Source of the DNA: an uncultured Negativicutes bacterium
GTDB lineage: Bacteria > Bacillota > Negativicutes > Veillonellales > Megasphaeraceae
NCBI GenBank assembly: GCA_900752195.1
Contig: CAADUJ010000004.1
Location: 1 to 64,000, forward strand
DNA length: 64,000 bases
Direction: 5' to 3'
Positions 35,329-44,129 of the stretch are shown here, in pieces. Both the position numbers and the translations under genes were made by a program. Each line of letters starts with the position of its first letter. The first letter of the stretch is position 1. The notes beneath the pieces were generated by a model. That model was not told where the DNA came from and made no database searches. It was given only the letters and a program-made list of their open reading frames with translations.

Positions 35329-37425
35329 CTATTTCATTTTTCGCGACATCGTTCTCAATGGAGACACGAGCCTGACACTGTTCAGGACAACAGCAAGAGT
35401 TGCCGTATTATGGATGACGGCCGCCCACAAGGGACTGATTTTACCTAAGGCGCCTAGCATCATCGCCGCCGAGTTGACAGCAATGGTAGCTGTAAAGTTC
35501 TGATGAATGGCCTTCATGGTTTTTCTGCCGATGACAAGGGCTTCATAGAGCTTCGCCGGATCTTCGGATCGAATGGTAATAGCCGACGATTCGGCAGCAA
35601 TATCCGTCTTATTGCCGCCGAGGCTGACACCAATATCGGAAAAAGCAAGGGCTGGCGCATCATTGATGCCGTCACCGACCATCATAACATTGCCTCTCTT
35701 TTGGATTTTCATGACATAGTTCGCCTTATCTTCCGGCAATATTTCAGCGTGATACGAATCAATATCCATATCTTTAGCTACTTCTGCAGCGACATCTTTC
35801 GAATCACCTGTAAGCATGATGATTTCATCGACATTGAGGCGACGCATGCGGTTCAATGTCTTCTTCATACCCGGACGGATAGGATCGCGGATCGTAAGGA
35901 ATCCCATGTACATGCCATCGCAGGCAATATAGAGAAGATTATTCCCCCACTGCTTGTTATCGACAGGAGGAACGCCCTGAACGCCTTCTTCTGTCATAAA
36001 GCGGCGGCTGCCGACGAGCACACTGCCTCCTTCATATCCTTCAAAGGGTGGAACGACAGCTTTCATGCCACGGGCCACGATGGTTTCACTCGTTTCGTGA
36101 TTCGGCACCGTCCAATTCTGGGCAGAAACGTATTTCTGGATAGCTACGGCAATGGGATGGACCGAATGTAATTCAGCCGATGCTGCCATGAGAATCATTT
36201 CCTTTTCGTCTACGCCGTCGACCGTTTCAACGTGGTCGATTTGCGGCACACCCATGGTAATGGTCCCAGTCTTGTCGAGGACAACCGTATCGATATTGGC
36301 GAGGTTTTCAATATAGTTACCACCTTTAATGAGGATGCCTCGTCGAGCCGCTACGCCAATGGCAGCAGAGATAGCTGTCGCCGTCGAAAGCTTAAGGCCG
36401 CAGGAAAAATCAATGAACAACAAGTTCAAGACCCGCTGCCAGTCTTTTGTCGCACCGTAAACGATAGCTGCGCCAATAAAGGAAATGGGCACGAGGAGAT
36501 TTGCCATGGCATCTGCAAAATTCTGCACTGGAGCACGCCGTGTCTGCGCTTCTTCTACAAGGTGAACAATCTGTGCCAGAGACGTATCGGCCCCGACTTT
36601 TTCCACACGTATAACCAGACTTCCTGCTTCTACGACAGTACCGGCATAGACAGAAGAATGTTCCTGTTTCATGGCCGGATTGGATTCACCCGTAATGGAT
36701 GCCTGGTTGACAGCTGCATGACCATCTATGACACGGCCGTCGACGCAAATTTTTTCTCCTAAATGAACGGCAATGATATCGCCTCGTTTCAATGATTCAA
36801 CAGGCACTTTACGTTCATGTCCATCTTCAACAAGCCATGCATCACGCTGATCCAGTTTAAGGAGACCGGAAATCTGGCGACGTGTCTTTTCTGCGGCATA
36901 CGCGGTCATCATTTCCGATGCATTCGAAAGGGCCAGAAGGGTCAAACTCGATTCCGGTTTTCCCGCTAAGACCGATGCAAAAACAGCCGTTGCCGTCAAG
37001 GTATCTGCATTGGCACGATGATCATGGACGATACCGGAAATGCCCGTCTTAATATACCGACGGGCAATGTACAACGTAAACAGGCGCCGCGCCAGAAGTG
37101 TTGATGCATACCATTCCGGACGAAAACGTTTTAGCAGATTCAATGCCAGAAAGCCCGCTACAGACACAACGGCATCGCGGCGGTATGCCGACATATCCGT
37201 GTCTTCCATGACGGTTTCCTTTTCCTTGCCATACTTAGCCACAAAGGCTGTAAGGAAATCTTTCACTGCCGCTATATCTACATTCTGCTTGCAGTATACG
37301 GTAACCTTGTTTCCTTCTGATGTCGCCGATACAACATGAGGTAACTGGCGAAGCTTTACGTGCAGCATGGGCTGCATACGGCCCTGAATCGTACCATTGC
37401 AATAAAAGGTTTGACGTACATACAT
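35329..37425 (-). CDS. Heavy-metal P1B-type ATPase with SCG motif
   Basis: A 698-residue metal pump. The N-terminal about 70 residues look like a degenerate HMA domain with no CxxC. Then come membrane helices, the actuator motif TGES (245-248), phosphorylation motif DKTGT (Asp384) and hinge GDGINDAPA. The transmembrane metal motif is SCG at 341-343 (FSCGLKLST), in place of the usual CPC, CPH or SPC, so the transported metal cannot be assigned. It starts just after the stop of a partner HMA-like gene, and a third, smaller one precedes that. Confidence 0.92.
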   Translation of the reverse strand: MYVRQTFYCNGTIQGRMQPMLHVKLRQLPHVVSATSEGNKVTVYCKQNVDIAAVKDFLTAFVAKYGKEKETVMEDTDMSAYRRDAVVSVAGFLALNLLKRFRPEWYASTLLARRLFTLYIARRYIKTGISGIVHDHRANADTLTATAVFASVLAGKPESSLTLLALSNASEMMTAYAAEKTRRQISGLLKLDQRDAWLVEDGHERKVPVESLKRGDIIAVHLGEKICVDGRVIDGHAAVNQASITGESNPAMKQEHSSVYAGTVVEAGSLVIRVEKVGADTSLAQIVHLVEEAQTRRAPVQNFADAMANLLVPISFIGAAIVYGATKDWQRVLNLLFIDFSCGLKLSTATAISAAIGVAARRGILIKGGNYIENLANIDTVVLDKTGTITMGVPQIDHVETVDGVDEKEMILMAASAELHSVHPIAVAIQKYVSAQNWTVPNHETSETIVARGMKAVVPPFEGYEGGSVLVGSRRFMTEEGVQGVPPVDNKQWGNNLLYIACDGMYMGFLTIRDPIRPGMKKTLNRMRRLNVDEIIMLTGDSKDVAAEVAKDMDIDSYHAEILPEDKANYVMKIQKRGNVMMVGDGINDAPALAFSDIGVSLGGNKTDIAAESSAITIRSEDPAKLYEALVIGRKTMKAIHQNFTATIAVNSAAMMLGALGKISPLWAAVIHNTATLAVVLNSVRLVSPLRTMSRKMK

Positions 37426-38085
37426 TTACTGTTGCCTCCTTAACAAAGACAGAGCCCACCATAACATCTGCGGACCTGATGGCCGCTGTCCCAGTAAGAC
37501 GGTCTTACGCAATCCACGAAGTGTTAAGAATAGAGCTACCATAGTCGATAAATCAAGCATCTGATGCGAGCGCTTTCGTATAGAACGATTGAAGAAGTCC
37601 GCCGTACTTGACGCAACAGACGCAAAAGTTGGCATTTCTTTTGGTTTCACCGACGAAGACGCATCAGAAATGGCATTTAAAATGCCCTGAACAGGACTGG
37701 CAAAAAGGCGGAAACGCAAGAAATTTTCAACCTCGATGAGAAGTCCCTCATCTGTAGAGTAAATCAGTATGCTGCCTGTAAGACTATTGACTTCAACAGA
37801 GTCAATGCCATTCAGCTGGCCTAGTTTTTGTTCGAGAAGACGCGCAAGCCTTTCATTCCCTACAACTTCTGCCGCTCTATATCGCCGCCGTCCATTGAGG
37901 GCAGATACACAAATGAACCGCGGTACTTTTTGAATGGACTGTATCGACTGTACCGGCTGTGCCGTCATAGCTTGTACGCCAGGCCGTCCTGTGGCGACGG
38001 CAGCCTTTTGTTTTCGTCCATGGACTATATCATACAGCGTTTTGCCAATAGTAGTTCCAATCATAAATCCAGATGTATAAGACAC
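37426..38085 (-). CDS. HMA-like domain protein, partner of the P-type ATPase
   Basis: A 219-residue protein with a GTG start behind AAAGGAG. The middle region (about 55-135) resembles an HMA/ferredoxin-like fold, with GIDSVEVNSLTGSILIYS as the conserved core, but without the metal-binding CxxC. A hydrophobic segment follows near the C-terminus. The N-terminus may also be weakly membrane-associated (GFMIGTTIGKTLYD). Position and matching motifs suggest it assists or regulates the ATPase; no enzymatic function is evident. Confidence 0.8.
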   Translation of the reverse strand: MSYTSGFMIGTTIGKTLYDIVHGRKQKAAVATGRPGVQAMTAQPVQSIQSIQKVPRFICVSALNGRRRYRAAEVVGNERLARLLEQKLGQLNGIDSVEVNSLTGSILIYSTDEGLLIEVENFLRFRLFASPVQGILNAISDASSSVKPKEMPTFASVASSTADFFNRSIRKRSHQMLDLSTMVALFLTLRGLRKTVLLGQRPSGPQMLWWALSLLRRQQ

Positions 38086-38087
38086 GA

Positions 38088-38372
38088 TTATCGTCTCCTT
38101 TCTACATGGTCCTTCACATACATCTCTACGCGGTCTAGCTCTGGATTCGCCCGTAATACAGCTGGCCTATATTGAATCAATACAGACCCTGTCACCGCAT
38201 TGACTTCAACAGAGTCAATCTCTTTATAGCTTGCTACATGAGCATATACCTGCCGGCATCGTTCCGTATTGCCAACTAGGGTATTACTGTAGAATCGGAT
38301 GCGCCCGGGGATATAAGAAGTAACACGGACCATCCTAATGAGGAGGTCCCATTTTGACAGAGGTAATAACAT
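38088..38372 (-). CDS. Small HMA-like domain protein
   Basis: A 94-residue protein whose core EIDSVEVNAVTGSVLIQY is nearly the same as that in the next gene, again without CxxC. It begins with GGAGAAAGGG before the ATG and is followed after two bases by the larger HMA-like gene. It appears to be one fold-unit of the metal-transport cassette. Confidence 0.8.
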   Translation of the reverse strand: MLLPLSKWDLLIRMVRVTSYIPGRIRFYSNTLVGNTERCRQVYAHVASYKEIDSVEVNAVTGSVLIQYRPAVLRANPELDRVEMYVKDHVERRR

Positions 38373-38393
38373 GGAAAACCCTTTCTCCTACTG

Positions 38394-38427
38394 AAAAAAA
38401 AGACCGTCACCGAAAGGCAACAGTCTT
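38394..38427 (-). terminator. Terminator between the small membrane protein and the HMA/ATPase genes
   Basis: Stem AAGACTGTTGCC with GGTGACGGTCTT (several wobble pairs), TTTC loop, and eight T residues on the minus strand. It follows the stop at 38444 and precedes the HMA genes, so the latter may rely on read-through or on an internal promoter. Confidence 0.8.
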
Positions 38428-38443
38428 CTTCATAGATGTCCTA

Positions 38444-38662
38444 TTATTCAGCCTGTGCGGCTTCCTGAGCTGCAATCATGTCTTCTAATTCTTCTTTCTG
38501 ACGCTGTAATTCAGCCAAGGGTACAGCTGGAGCAACAGCACCCTGTGCAGGCTGCTGCAAGGCCAATAATTGCTGTTCCCGTTCAGAAAACAATTTGTAC
38601 CCGAAAACGCCTGCTACCACACCAATACCTAAGCCAATCCAAAAGTCTGTGTTCTGAAACAT
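38444..38662 (-). CDS. Small single-pass membrane protein with coiled-coil tail
   Basis: A 72-residue protein: a glycine-rich hydrophobic helix (FWIGLGIGVVAGVFGY) near the N-terminus, then a Gln/Ala-rich linker and a charged helix (LQRQKEELEDMIAAQEA) likely to coil. The ATG at 38662 has AAGGAG nine bases upstream; the frame continues eleven codons further back without a good site. It is the first gene before the HMA/ATPase cassette; no known family recognised. Confidence 0.7.
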   Translation of the reverse strand: MFQNTDFWIGLGIGVVAGVFGYKLFSEREQQLLALQQPAQGAVAPAVPLAELQRQKEELEDMIAAQEAAQAE

Positions 38663-38780
38663 ACCTAGCATCTCCTTTATGAAAATAACATTCATTTACA
38701 AAATGAATTATACGTGAATTTTTCCCCAATGTCAATATCAAGTTTCATTATCATTTATATAGTGTGAAGGCCTCCTATTA

Positions 38781-38820
38781 ACATGAGGATAATCACCAAT
38801 ATAGGCGATTATCCTCATGT
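38781..38820. other. Perfect 14-base inverted repeat in the 38663-38995 gap
   Basis: ACATGAGGATAATC and GATTATCCTCATGT flank a 12-base loop. A T-run occurs on the plus strand only eight bases later, and no plus-strand gene precedes it. Function unknown: stem-loop or regulatory site. The rest of this interval is AT-rich with nothing recognisable. Confidence 0.6.
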
Positions 38821-38995
38821 ATACGACGTTTTTTTTACATTCGTATCTCTATTTATAATTAGAAATAATTTTCAGTTTTAAGCCATGCCCTATCCCGTGT
38901 ATTCTCCTCATAGAAGAAAGATATGGCCCATATGCTACATACGTTTCATCTGGAACAAAAGTATACTGCCTGTCAGGCTCTGTTGTACTACGGCG

Positions 38996-39490
38996 TTACA
39001 AAGAACACTGACTAATCCACTCATCGATTGCATCCTGTGGCGTTTCTCTCTTGCTTCCACCCGTACTGTCAAAACGAACTTCAAAAGGATGCTTCACCGT
39101 TCCCCGGCGGTCTTCAATGCGTGTAGTCATATCCTTGATAACATGACCAGGCCATCCCCAATTCGTCATAAAAGGAATAACGGTCTTACCTTCAAAATTT
39201 GTTTTCTTAAAAAAAGATAATACGACTGGCGCCATCGTATACCACCAGGTAGGCGTTCCTACAGCAAGAGTATCAAAAGCATCAAGGTCTATCTCAATAG
39301 GTTTGATGTCAGGACAATATCCACGTTTCGTTTCTTCCAGCCCCTGCTGCACTACCTCATCGTACGTTCCGACATACGGTTATCGAGTATCAATTCTCAC
39401 TAAGGGAGCCGTATAGGCTTTTGCCAGCGCCTCTGCAATAGACTTTGTATTACCATTTGACCAAGAATAATACACGACCACTATGTTCAT
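38996..39490 (-). pseudogene. Flavodoxin, interrupted by an in-frame stop
   Basis: Reading from the ATG at 39490 gives MNIVVVYYSWSNGNTKSIAE, the FMN-binding start of a flavodoxin. After 36 codons a TAA (39380-39382) interrupts the frame, and the same frame resumes PYVGTYDEVVQQG and continues through VGTPTWWYTMAP, TNWGWPGH to a stop at 38996. The full product would be about 164 residues, normal for this family. No frameshift is needed. It is probably a recent nonsense mutation or a sequence error. Confidence 0.85.
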
Positions 39491-39638
39491 ACGATCGTCT
39501 CCTTTCATCATAAGCATACCAAAATAAAAAAAATGGTCTAATGCCTATTTTTATCGGCTTGATCATGCGTATGATGCATATCGCTATACATATCACCTTC
39601 AGTCGCATTTTTCCAGAACATAATCATCTTTTTAACGA

Positions 39639-39672
39639 CAAAAAAAGGATGCGTCAACGTCTGCGCATCCTT
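39639..39672 (-). terminator. Terminator of the pst-phoU operon
   Basis: Stem AAGGATGCG/CGCATCCTT with a ten-base loop, then T residues on the minus strand; about 58 bases after the phoU stop. Confidence 0.85.
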
Positions 39673-39729
39673 CGTATTTGCATTACAATCATGTAGCATA
39701 TTGTATTGCCCTTCTCATTTCAGTTATAT

Positions 39730-40371
39730 CTATCGAAGCTTATTTTCTTCTCTGTACATAACCCAATCGGCAATGTTGCTGGCGTGGTCGGCCATGCGTT
39801 CAATGTATTTTACGATGAGGACATAGCCGATGTACTGTCGGGCCCGTTCAGGGTCGAGTTTGATTTGTTCTGAAATAGATGCCACGAGACGATTGAACGC
39901 AGCATCTACAATATCATCTTTATCGCGCATCATCGACGCCTGAGACGAATTTTTTCCTCTATAAAAATCGAGGACGTCGCTTACCATGGAGCTCATGACG
40001 CCATACATTTCGCGAAGTCCTTCTGGCGGAGCTACGCGATTTTCATATTCTTTCAAATGAATGACATAATGGCTGATATCCGCACAATGGTCGGCAATGC
40101 GTTCTAAATCAGACAAGATTTTCAGCGTCGCCATGAGGCCGCGCCAATCGGTAGCCGCCGGGTTGTGGAGCATGTCGATGGTCATGTCGTTCTGCATACA
40201 GGCCCGCACCATTTTGTCGATTTTATCATCACCTTCATAAATGTTAAGAGCTAAATCCGAATCAAGTGTATCCAAGGCTTTCCACGTCTTTTCGACAGCA
40301 CGTTCAACGGAAAGTTCTAATTCTGAGAGCTGTACATTTAATTCTTTCACGGAACGATCGTATGCTTCCAT
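39730..40371 (-). CDS. phoU: Phosphate signalling protein PhoU
   Basis: A 213-residue all-helical protein with two PhoU repeats (ALNIYEGDDKIDKMVR in the first, and SMMRDKDDIVDAAFNRLV in the second; both contain the acidic ExxxD-type metal site). It couples Pst transport to PhoR and limits Pho signalling. Last gene of pstSCAB-phoU, 18 bases after pstB. Confidence 0.96.
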   Translation of the reverse strand: MEAYDRSVKELNVQLSELELSVERAVEKTWKALDTLDSDLALNIYEGDDKIDKMVRACMQNDMTIDMLHNPAATDWRGLMATLKILSDLERIADHCADISHYVIHLKEYENRVAPPEGLREMYGVMSSMVSDVLDFYRGKNSSQASMMRDKDDIVDAAFNRLVASISEQIKLDPERARQYIGYVLIVKYIERMADHASNIADWVMYREENKLR

Positions 40372-40389
40372 GTTGATTCCTCCTTTGTA

Positions 40390-41169
40390 TTAACCGAAAC
40401 GGCCCGTAATGTATTCTTCTGTCTTCGGGTTCTTCGGCGATGTAAACATGTCCACTGTCGTATCGTATTCAATGAGTTCTCCTAAGAGGAAAAATGCAGT
40501 TTTATCAGAAATACGGCGGGCTTGCTGCATGCTGTGTGTCACGATGATGATGGTGTATTTTTCTTTCAGTTCCAATGCCAGGTCTTCAATTTTCTGTGTC
40601 GAAATAGGGTCCAATGCCGATGTCGGTTCGTCCATCAAGATGACCGACGGCTTGGCTGCCAACGTGCGGGCAATGCATAAACGTTGTTGCTGGCCACCAG
40701 AGAGGCCCAAGGCACTTTCGTGGAGACGATCTTTTAATTCATCCCAAATAGCCGCCTGCTTCAAACTTTCTTCTACGATTTGTTCCAATTCTTTCGTATT
40801 GGAAATGCCCTGGATTCTCGGTCCATAGGCTACGTTTTCAAAAATGCTCTTCGGGAACGGCGTCGGCTGCTGGAATACCATGCCTACGCGATAGCGCAGT
40901 TCGAGGGGGTCAATTTCGGTGAAGATGTTTTTCCCTTCAAAGAGGATGTTGCCGGTAACGCGGCATCCTTCTACTAAATCGTTCATGCGGTTCAGCGTCT
41001 TAATGAATGTCGATTTACCACAACCGGACGGACCGATGAGGGCGGTAATATGATTTTTTTCGATATCCAAATTAATATTTTTAAGAGCCTGATTCTGGTC
41101 ATAAAACAAATCCATATTTCGCACGGAAAAGGTATATGTATCCATTGGCTTCTGTTCTAATCCTGCCAT
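40390..41169 (-). CDS. pstB: Phosphate ABC transporter, ATPase PstB
   Basis: A 259-residue ABC ATPase. Walker A GPSGCGKST, signature LSGGQQQR, Walker B VILMDEPTSALD and the switch His in IIVTHSMQQA. Energises phosphate import through PstCA. Its ATG overlaps the pstA stop (TAATG), so the two are coupled. Confidence 0.98.
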   Translation of the reverse strand: MAGLEQKPMDTYTFSVRNMDLFYDQNQALKNINLDIEKNHITALIGPSGCGKSTFIKTLNRMNDLVEGCRVTGNILFEGKNIFTEIDPLELRYRVGMVFQQPTPFPKSIFENVAYGPRIQGISNTKELEQIVEESLKQAAIWDELKDRLHESALGLSGGQQQRLCIARTLAAKPSVILMDEPTSALDPISTQKIEDLALELKEKYTIIIVTHSMQQARRISDKTAFFLLGELIEYDTTVDMFTSPKNPKTEEYITGRFG

Positions 41170-42047
41170 TATTTAACTCCTCCCATTTTCTTGTCCAGCT
41201 TCCAACTGAGCCACCGAGCTGCCAGGCTGAAGGACACAACCATGATCATCAATACAGCCGACGAAGCGCTTGCGATCTGTACGGCATCAGGGTGCAGTGC
41301 TTCTGTACGCATAGCCCAAATGTGAAGGGCCAGTGTTTCGCCAGGACGGAAAGGATTCAAGGGACACGTTTTCGACGTAATATCCCAGTTCGTCCAGTCA
41401 ATATCCGTCGACATGCCAGCCGTAAACATGAGAGCAGCCGCTTCACCGAAGCCACGACCAGCCGCCATGATGAGCCCCGTCATGATGCGCGGAAAGCAGG
41501 CTGGCAGCAAGACGTGCCAAATGGTCTGCCAATGAGAAGCGCCCAATCCCAAGCTGCCCTGGCGATAGCTTTCTGGAAGATTGCGCAACGCATCTTCTGT
41601 AACCGATGTAACAAGAGGCAACGTCAGGATCGATACGGCCAGAGCCCCGGCAAAGAGGTTCCATTGCGAGCCTGTCATGACGATGAAAGCTAGGTAGCCA
41701 AACAAACCAACGACGATGGAAGGTAGGGATGCCAATGTTTCAATGGCCATGCGTACCCATTCTGTCACCTTGCCATGGCCAGCGTATTCCGCAAGAAAGA
41801 TACCTGCTGGAATACCCGTGAGAGCACTGCCGATGAGAGCTAATGCGACGAGATATATCGTGTTGAAGAACATGTTCCCCAAACCTTTTGAGTCAAATCC
41901 CAACATATCGAGAGTCATGCCCGAAAATCCCTGGGCCAGGACGAACCCGACAAAGGCGATGAGAAGCAATACAGAAAATCCTGCAAAACCGACAAATATA
42001 CCGGTCATCATCTTATCAGACCGTTTTTTTGCTTCTACGCTTTTCAT
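41169..42047 (-). CDS. pstA: Phosphate ABC transporter, permease PstA
   Basis: A 292-residue inner-membrane permease with six hydrophobic segments and the permease-ATPase coupling loop near LPESYRQGSLGLGASHWQTI. Follows pstC directly (adjacent stop and start) and overlaps pstB by one base. Confidence 0.96.
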   Translation of the reverse strand: MKSVEAKKRSDKMMTGIFVGFAGFSVLLLIAFVGFVLAQGFSGMTLDMLGFDSKGLGNMFFNTIYLVALALIGSALTGIPAGIFLAEYAGHGKVTEWVRMAIETLASLPSIVVGLFGYLAFIVMTGSQWNLFAGALAVSILTLPLVTSVTEDALRNLPESYRQGSLGLGASHWQTIWHVLLPACFPRIMTGLIMAAGRGFGEAAALMFTAGMSTDIDWTNWDITSKTCPLNPFRPGETLALHIWAMRTEALHPDAVQIASASSAVLMIMVVSFSLAARWLSWKLDKKMGGVK

Positions 42048-42968
42048 TTAGTGACCTCCCTTGAGATCCACTGCATGATTTAATCGGTGAATCATGAAAA
42101 TAAAGAGGAACGACAAGGCAAAGAGGATCAGTGCCATCGTCCAAAGAGCTGCACTGTATTCTCCACCTTCCATGGCGCCGCCCATATCAGAGGCAATGGC
42201 AGTCGTCAACGTGCTGGCTGGCAAGAAAAGGGACGTCGGGAATACTTTCATCTGGCCAATGACCATAGCAACGGCCAGTGCTTCGCCGAGAGCTCGGGCC
42301 AGACCCAGGATGATACCTGTAAAGATGCCACTGCGGGCAGCTGGCAATACAACGTGATAAATCGTTTCCCACCGCGTCGCACCAAGACCATAGGATGCTT
42401 CCCGCCAGGAATGGGGAACAGCCTTCATGGCATCAGAAGCCATAGCCGTTATGGTCGGGAAAATCATGACGGCCAGGACACAGGCTGCAGCTAAGACGGA
42501 AGACCCATAAGGCATAGGGAAAATAGCCCGTAAAAAGGGGACTAATACAGTCAGGCCAATCCAGCCATAGACGACGGAAGGAATTCCCGTAAAAAGTTCG
42601 ACTGCCGGCTGAATCATGCGTTGTGTCCGTGGCGTCGCTATTTCTGTCATGAAGATAGCCGTAAAGAGACTGAGAGGCAATGATAGGAGCAATCCTAATC
42701 CACAGGTAACTAAAGACCCCGAAAGGAACATAGCGGCTCCAACGTGACCGCCACCTTCAGCCGTATCACTCGGGTTCCACTGGCCAGAAAAGAAAAATTC
42801 TCCCAGAGTATGTCCAAAGAGCGTACACGTATCCGTTCCTTTTACGAGTAGAAATGCGCCGATGAGAAATGGAACAAGGGCCGTCCCTATTCCACATATG
42901 GTAATTAAATAGCGGGCTATTTTTTCGTTACAGTGAGCCCGTCGCACTGTACGTTCTAACGTATCCAT
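42048..42968 (-). CDS. pstC: Phosphate ABC transporter, permease PstC
   Basis: A 306-residue permease with about six membrane spans and the coupling loop AVPHSWREASYGLGATRWET. The family region GIPSVVYGWIGL is present. It is separated from pstS by a 90-base gap containing a strong hairpin without a U-run. Confidence 0.96.
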   Translation of the reverse strand: MDTLERTVRRAHCNEKIARYLITICGIGTALVPFLIGAFLLVKGTDTCTLFGHTLGEFFFSGQWNPSDTAEGGGHVGAAMFLSGSLVTCGLGLLLSLPLSLFTAIFMTEIATPRTQRMIQPAVELFTGIPSVVYGWIGLTVLVPFLRAIFPMPYGSSVLAAACVLAVMIFPTITAMASDAMKAVPHSWREASYGLGATRWETIYHVVLPAARSGIFTGIILGLARALGEALAVAMVIGQMKVFPTSLFLPASTLTTAIASDMGGAMEGGEYSAALWTMALILFALSFLFIFMIHRLNHAVDLKGGH

Positions 42969-42986
42969 TCTATACCTCCAGATGGA

Positions 42987-43020
42987 GACGCGGTTTTAGA
43001 ACAAATTCCAAAACCGCGTC
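42987..43020 (-). other. Intercistronic hairpin between pstS and pstC
   Basis: Perfect 11-base stem GACGCGGTTTT/AAAACCGCGTC with a 12-base loop, no T-run after it. Such hairpins commonly protect the upstream mRNA segment, which would allow more PstS than PstCAB; this role is inferred. Confidence 0.65.
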
Positions 43021-43058
43021 ATCCCGGGAAAGAGTTGTTAAGTGTATGACTTTATGGA

Positions 43059-43946
43059 TTAGTGTACTTCTTTTATCTGCATCTTGCTGCTTACACCATA
43101 GCCGAGTTCTTCGATGCGTTTGCCATATTGGTCAGACATGATGTATTCGATGAAGGCGTTTACAGCAGCTTTCGGATCTTTGCTGGTATAAATGTGTTCA
43201 TAGCCCCATACAGTGTACGTGCCATTATAGGTGTTTTCCAAGGTTGGGGCGACGCCGTCGATAGCAATCGTACCTACGCTGTTATCGTTGATGATGTACG
43301 GAAGTGCTACATAGCCGATGGAACCAGGATTCTGAGCGACGCTCTGTACGAGGATACCGGAGTTATCTGTTTCAAGAGCCTGGTTAGAGGCTTCTTCTGC
43401 ATCGCCAAGAGCATATTTCTTATAAAGAGCACGTGTACCCGATGTCTTCGGACGGGTTACGAGAACGATTTTTTCATCAGGACCACCGACTTCTTTCCAG
43501 TTTGTAATCTTTGCAGTAAAGATATCCTGAAGCTGCTGACGGGTTAAGGATTTTACTTTGTCGGCAACATCTTTATTGGCAATCGTAGCAACAGTCATGA
43601 CACAGACTTTGTGGTCTTCCAGTTTTTCAGCCTTTGCTTTATCCAATTTTGTTTCTGCCGGTACATCAGAGTTCCCCATATCCACAGAGCCATCGGAAAC
43701 CTGTTTGAGGCCTGTGCCCGAACCGCCAGCGTTGAGGTTGATTGATACGTCTTTGTTATCTGCCTTAAATTTTTCAGCGGCATCTTTTACTAATGGCAAC
43801 AGTGCAGAAGAACCAGAACCTGTGATTGTACCGCTTACAGCCTGTGGTGTTGCAGCGTCCTGCTTATCGCCGGAGCCACCACATCCTGCCACAGTCGCAA
43901 TCATCATAACCGATAATGCGCAGAGAATTACCTTTTTCAACTTCAT
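43059..43946 (-). CDS. pstS: Phosphate-binding lipoprotein PstS
   Basis: A 295-residue substrate-binding protein. The lipoprotein signal ends at VAGC with the lipidated Cys22, followed by a GGSG linker. Phosphate-binding patterns are visible: SGTITGSGSSALLPLV near the start, NAGGSGTGLKQVSDG, and TRPKTSGTRALYKKY. The ATG at 43946 follows AAAGGAG. First gene of the pst operon, preceded by a candidate Pho box. Confidence 0.97.
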   Translation of the reverse strand: MKLKKVILCALSVMMIATVAGCGGSGDKQDAATPQAVSGTITGSGSSALLPLVKDAAEKFKADNKDVSINLNAGGSGTGLKQVSDGSVDMGNSDVPAETKLDKAKAEKLEDHKVCVMTVATIANKDVADKVKSLTRQQLQDIFTAKITNWKEVGGPDEKIVLVTRPKTSGTRALYKKYALGDAEEASNQALETDNSGILVQSVAQNPGSIGYVALPYIINDNSVGTIAIDGVAPTLENTYNGTYTVWGYEHIYTSKDPKAAVNAFIEYIMSDQYGKRIEELGYGVSSKMQIKEVH

Positions 43947-44007
43947 CACAAATCGTCTCCTTTAAAATACTGATGATTTCTTTTTTTCTACACGTCTATG
44001 GTATCAA

Positions 44008-44041
44008 CGCTATGTAAGGAAACAGTGTTCGTTATGTAAAG
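44008..44041 (-). promoter_or_regulatory. Candidate Pho box upstream of pstS
   Basis: On the minus strand CTTTACATAACG and CCTTACATAGCG are direct repeats exactly 22 bases apart (two helical turns), with a weaker AACACT in the middle at 11 bases. This resembles PhoP-type TTnACA repeats; the gene region downstream has only a weak -10 (TACCAT), as expected for an activated promoter. Confidence 0.55.
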
Positions 44042-44074
44042 AATTTGTCAAATCAAAGTGATGAGAACCGATAC

Positions 44075-44121
44075 AAAAAAGTGCAGCCAAACAGGCATTA
44101 TTATGCCATTTGCTGCACTTT
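44075..44121 (-). terminator. Terminator of the phoB-phoR-larA operon
   Basis: Stem AAAGTGCAGC/GCTGCACTTT with inner GGCAT/ATGCC, then T residues on the minus strand, just after the LarA-family stop. Confidence 0.88.
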
Positions 44122-44129
44122 CTTCGATA

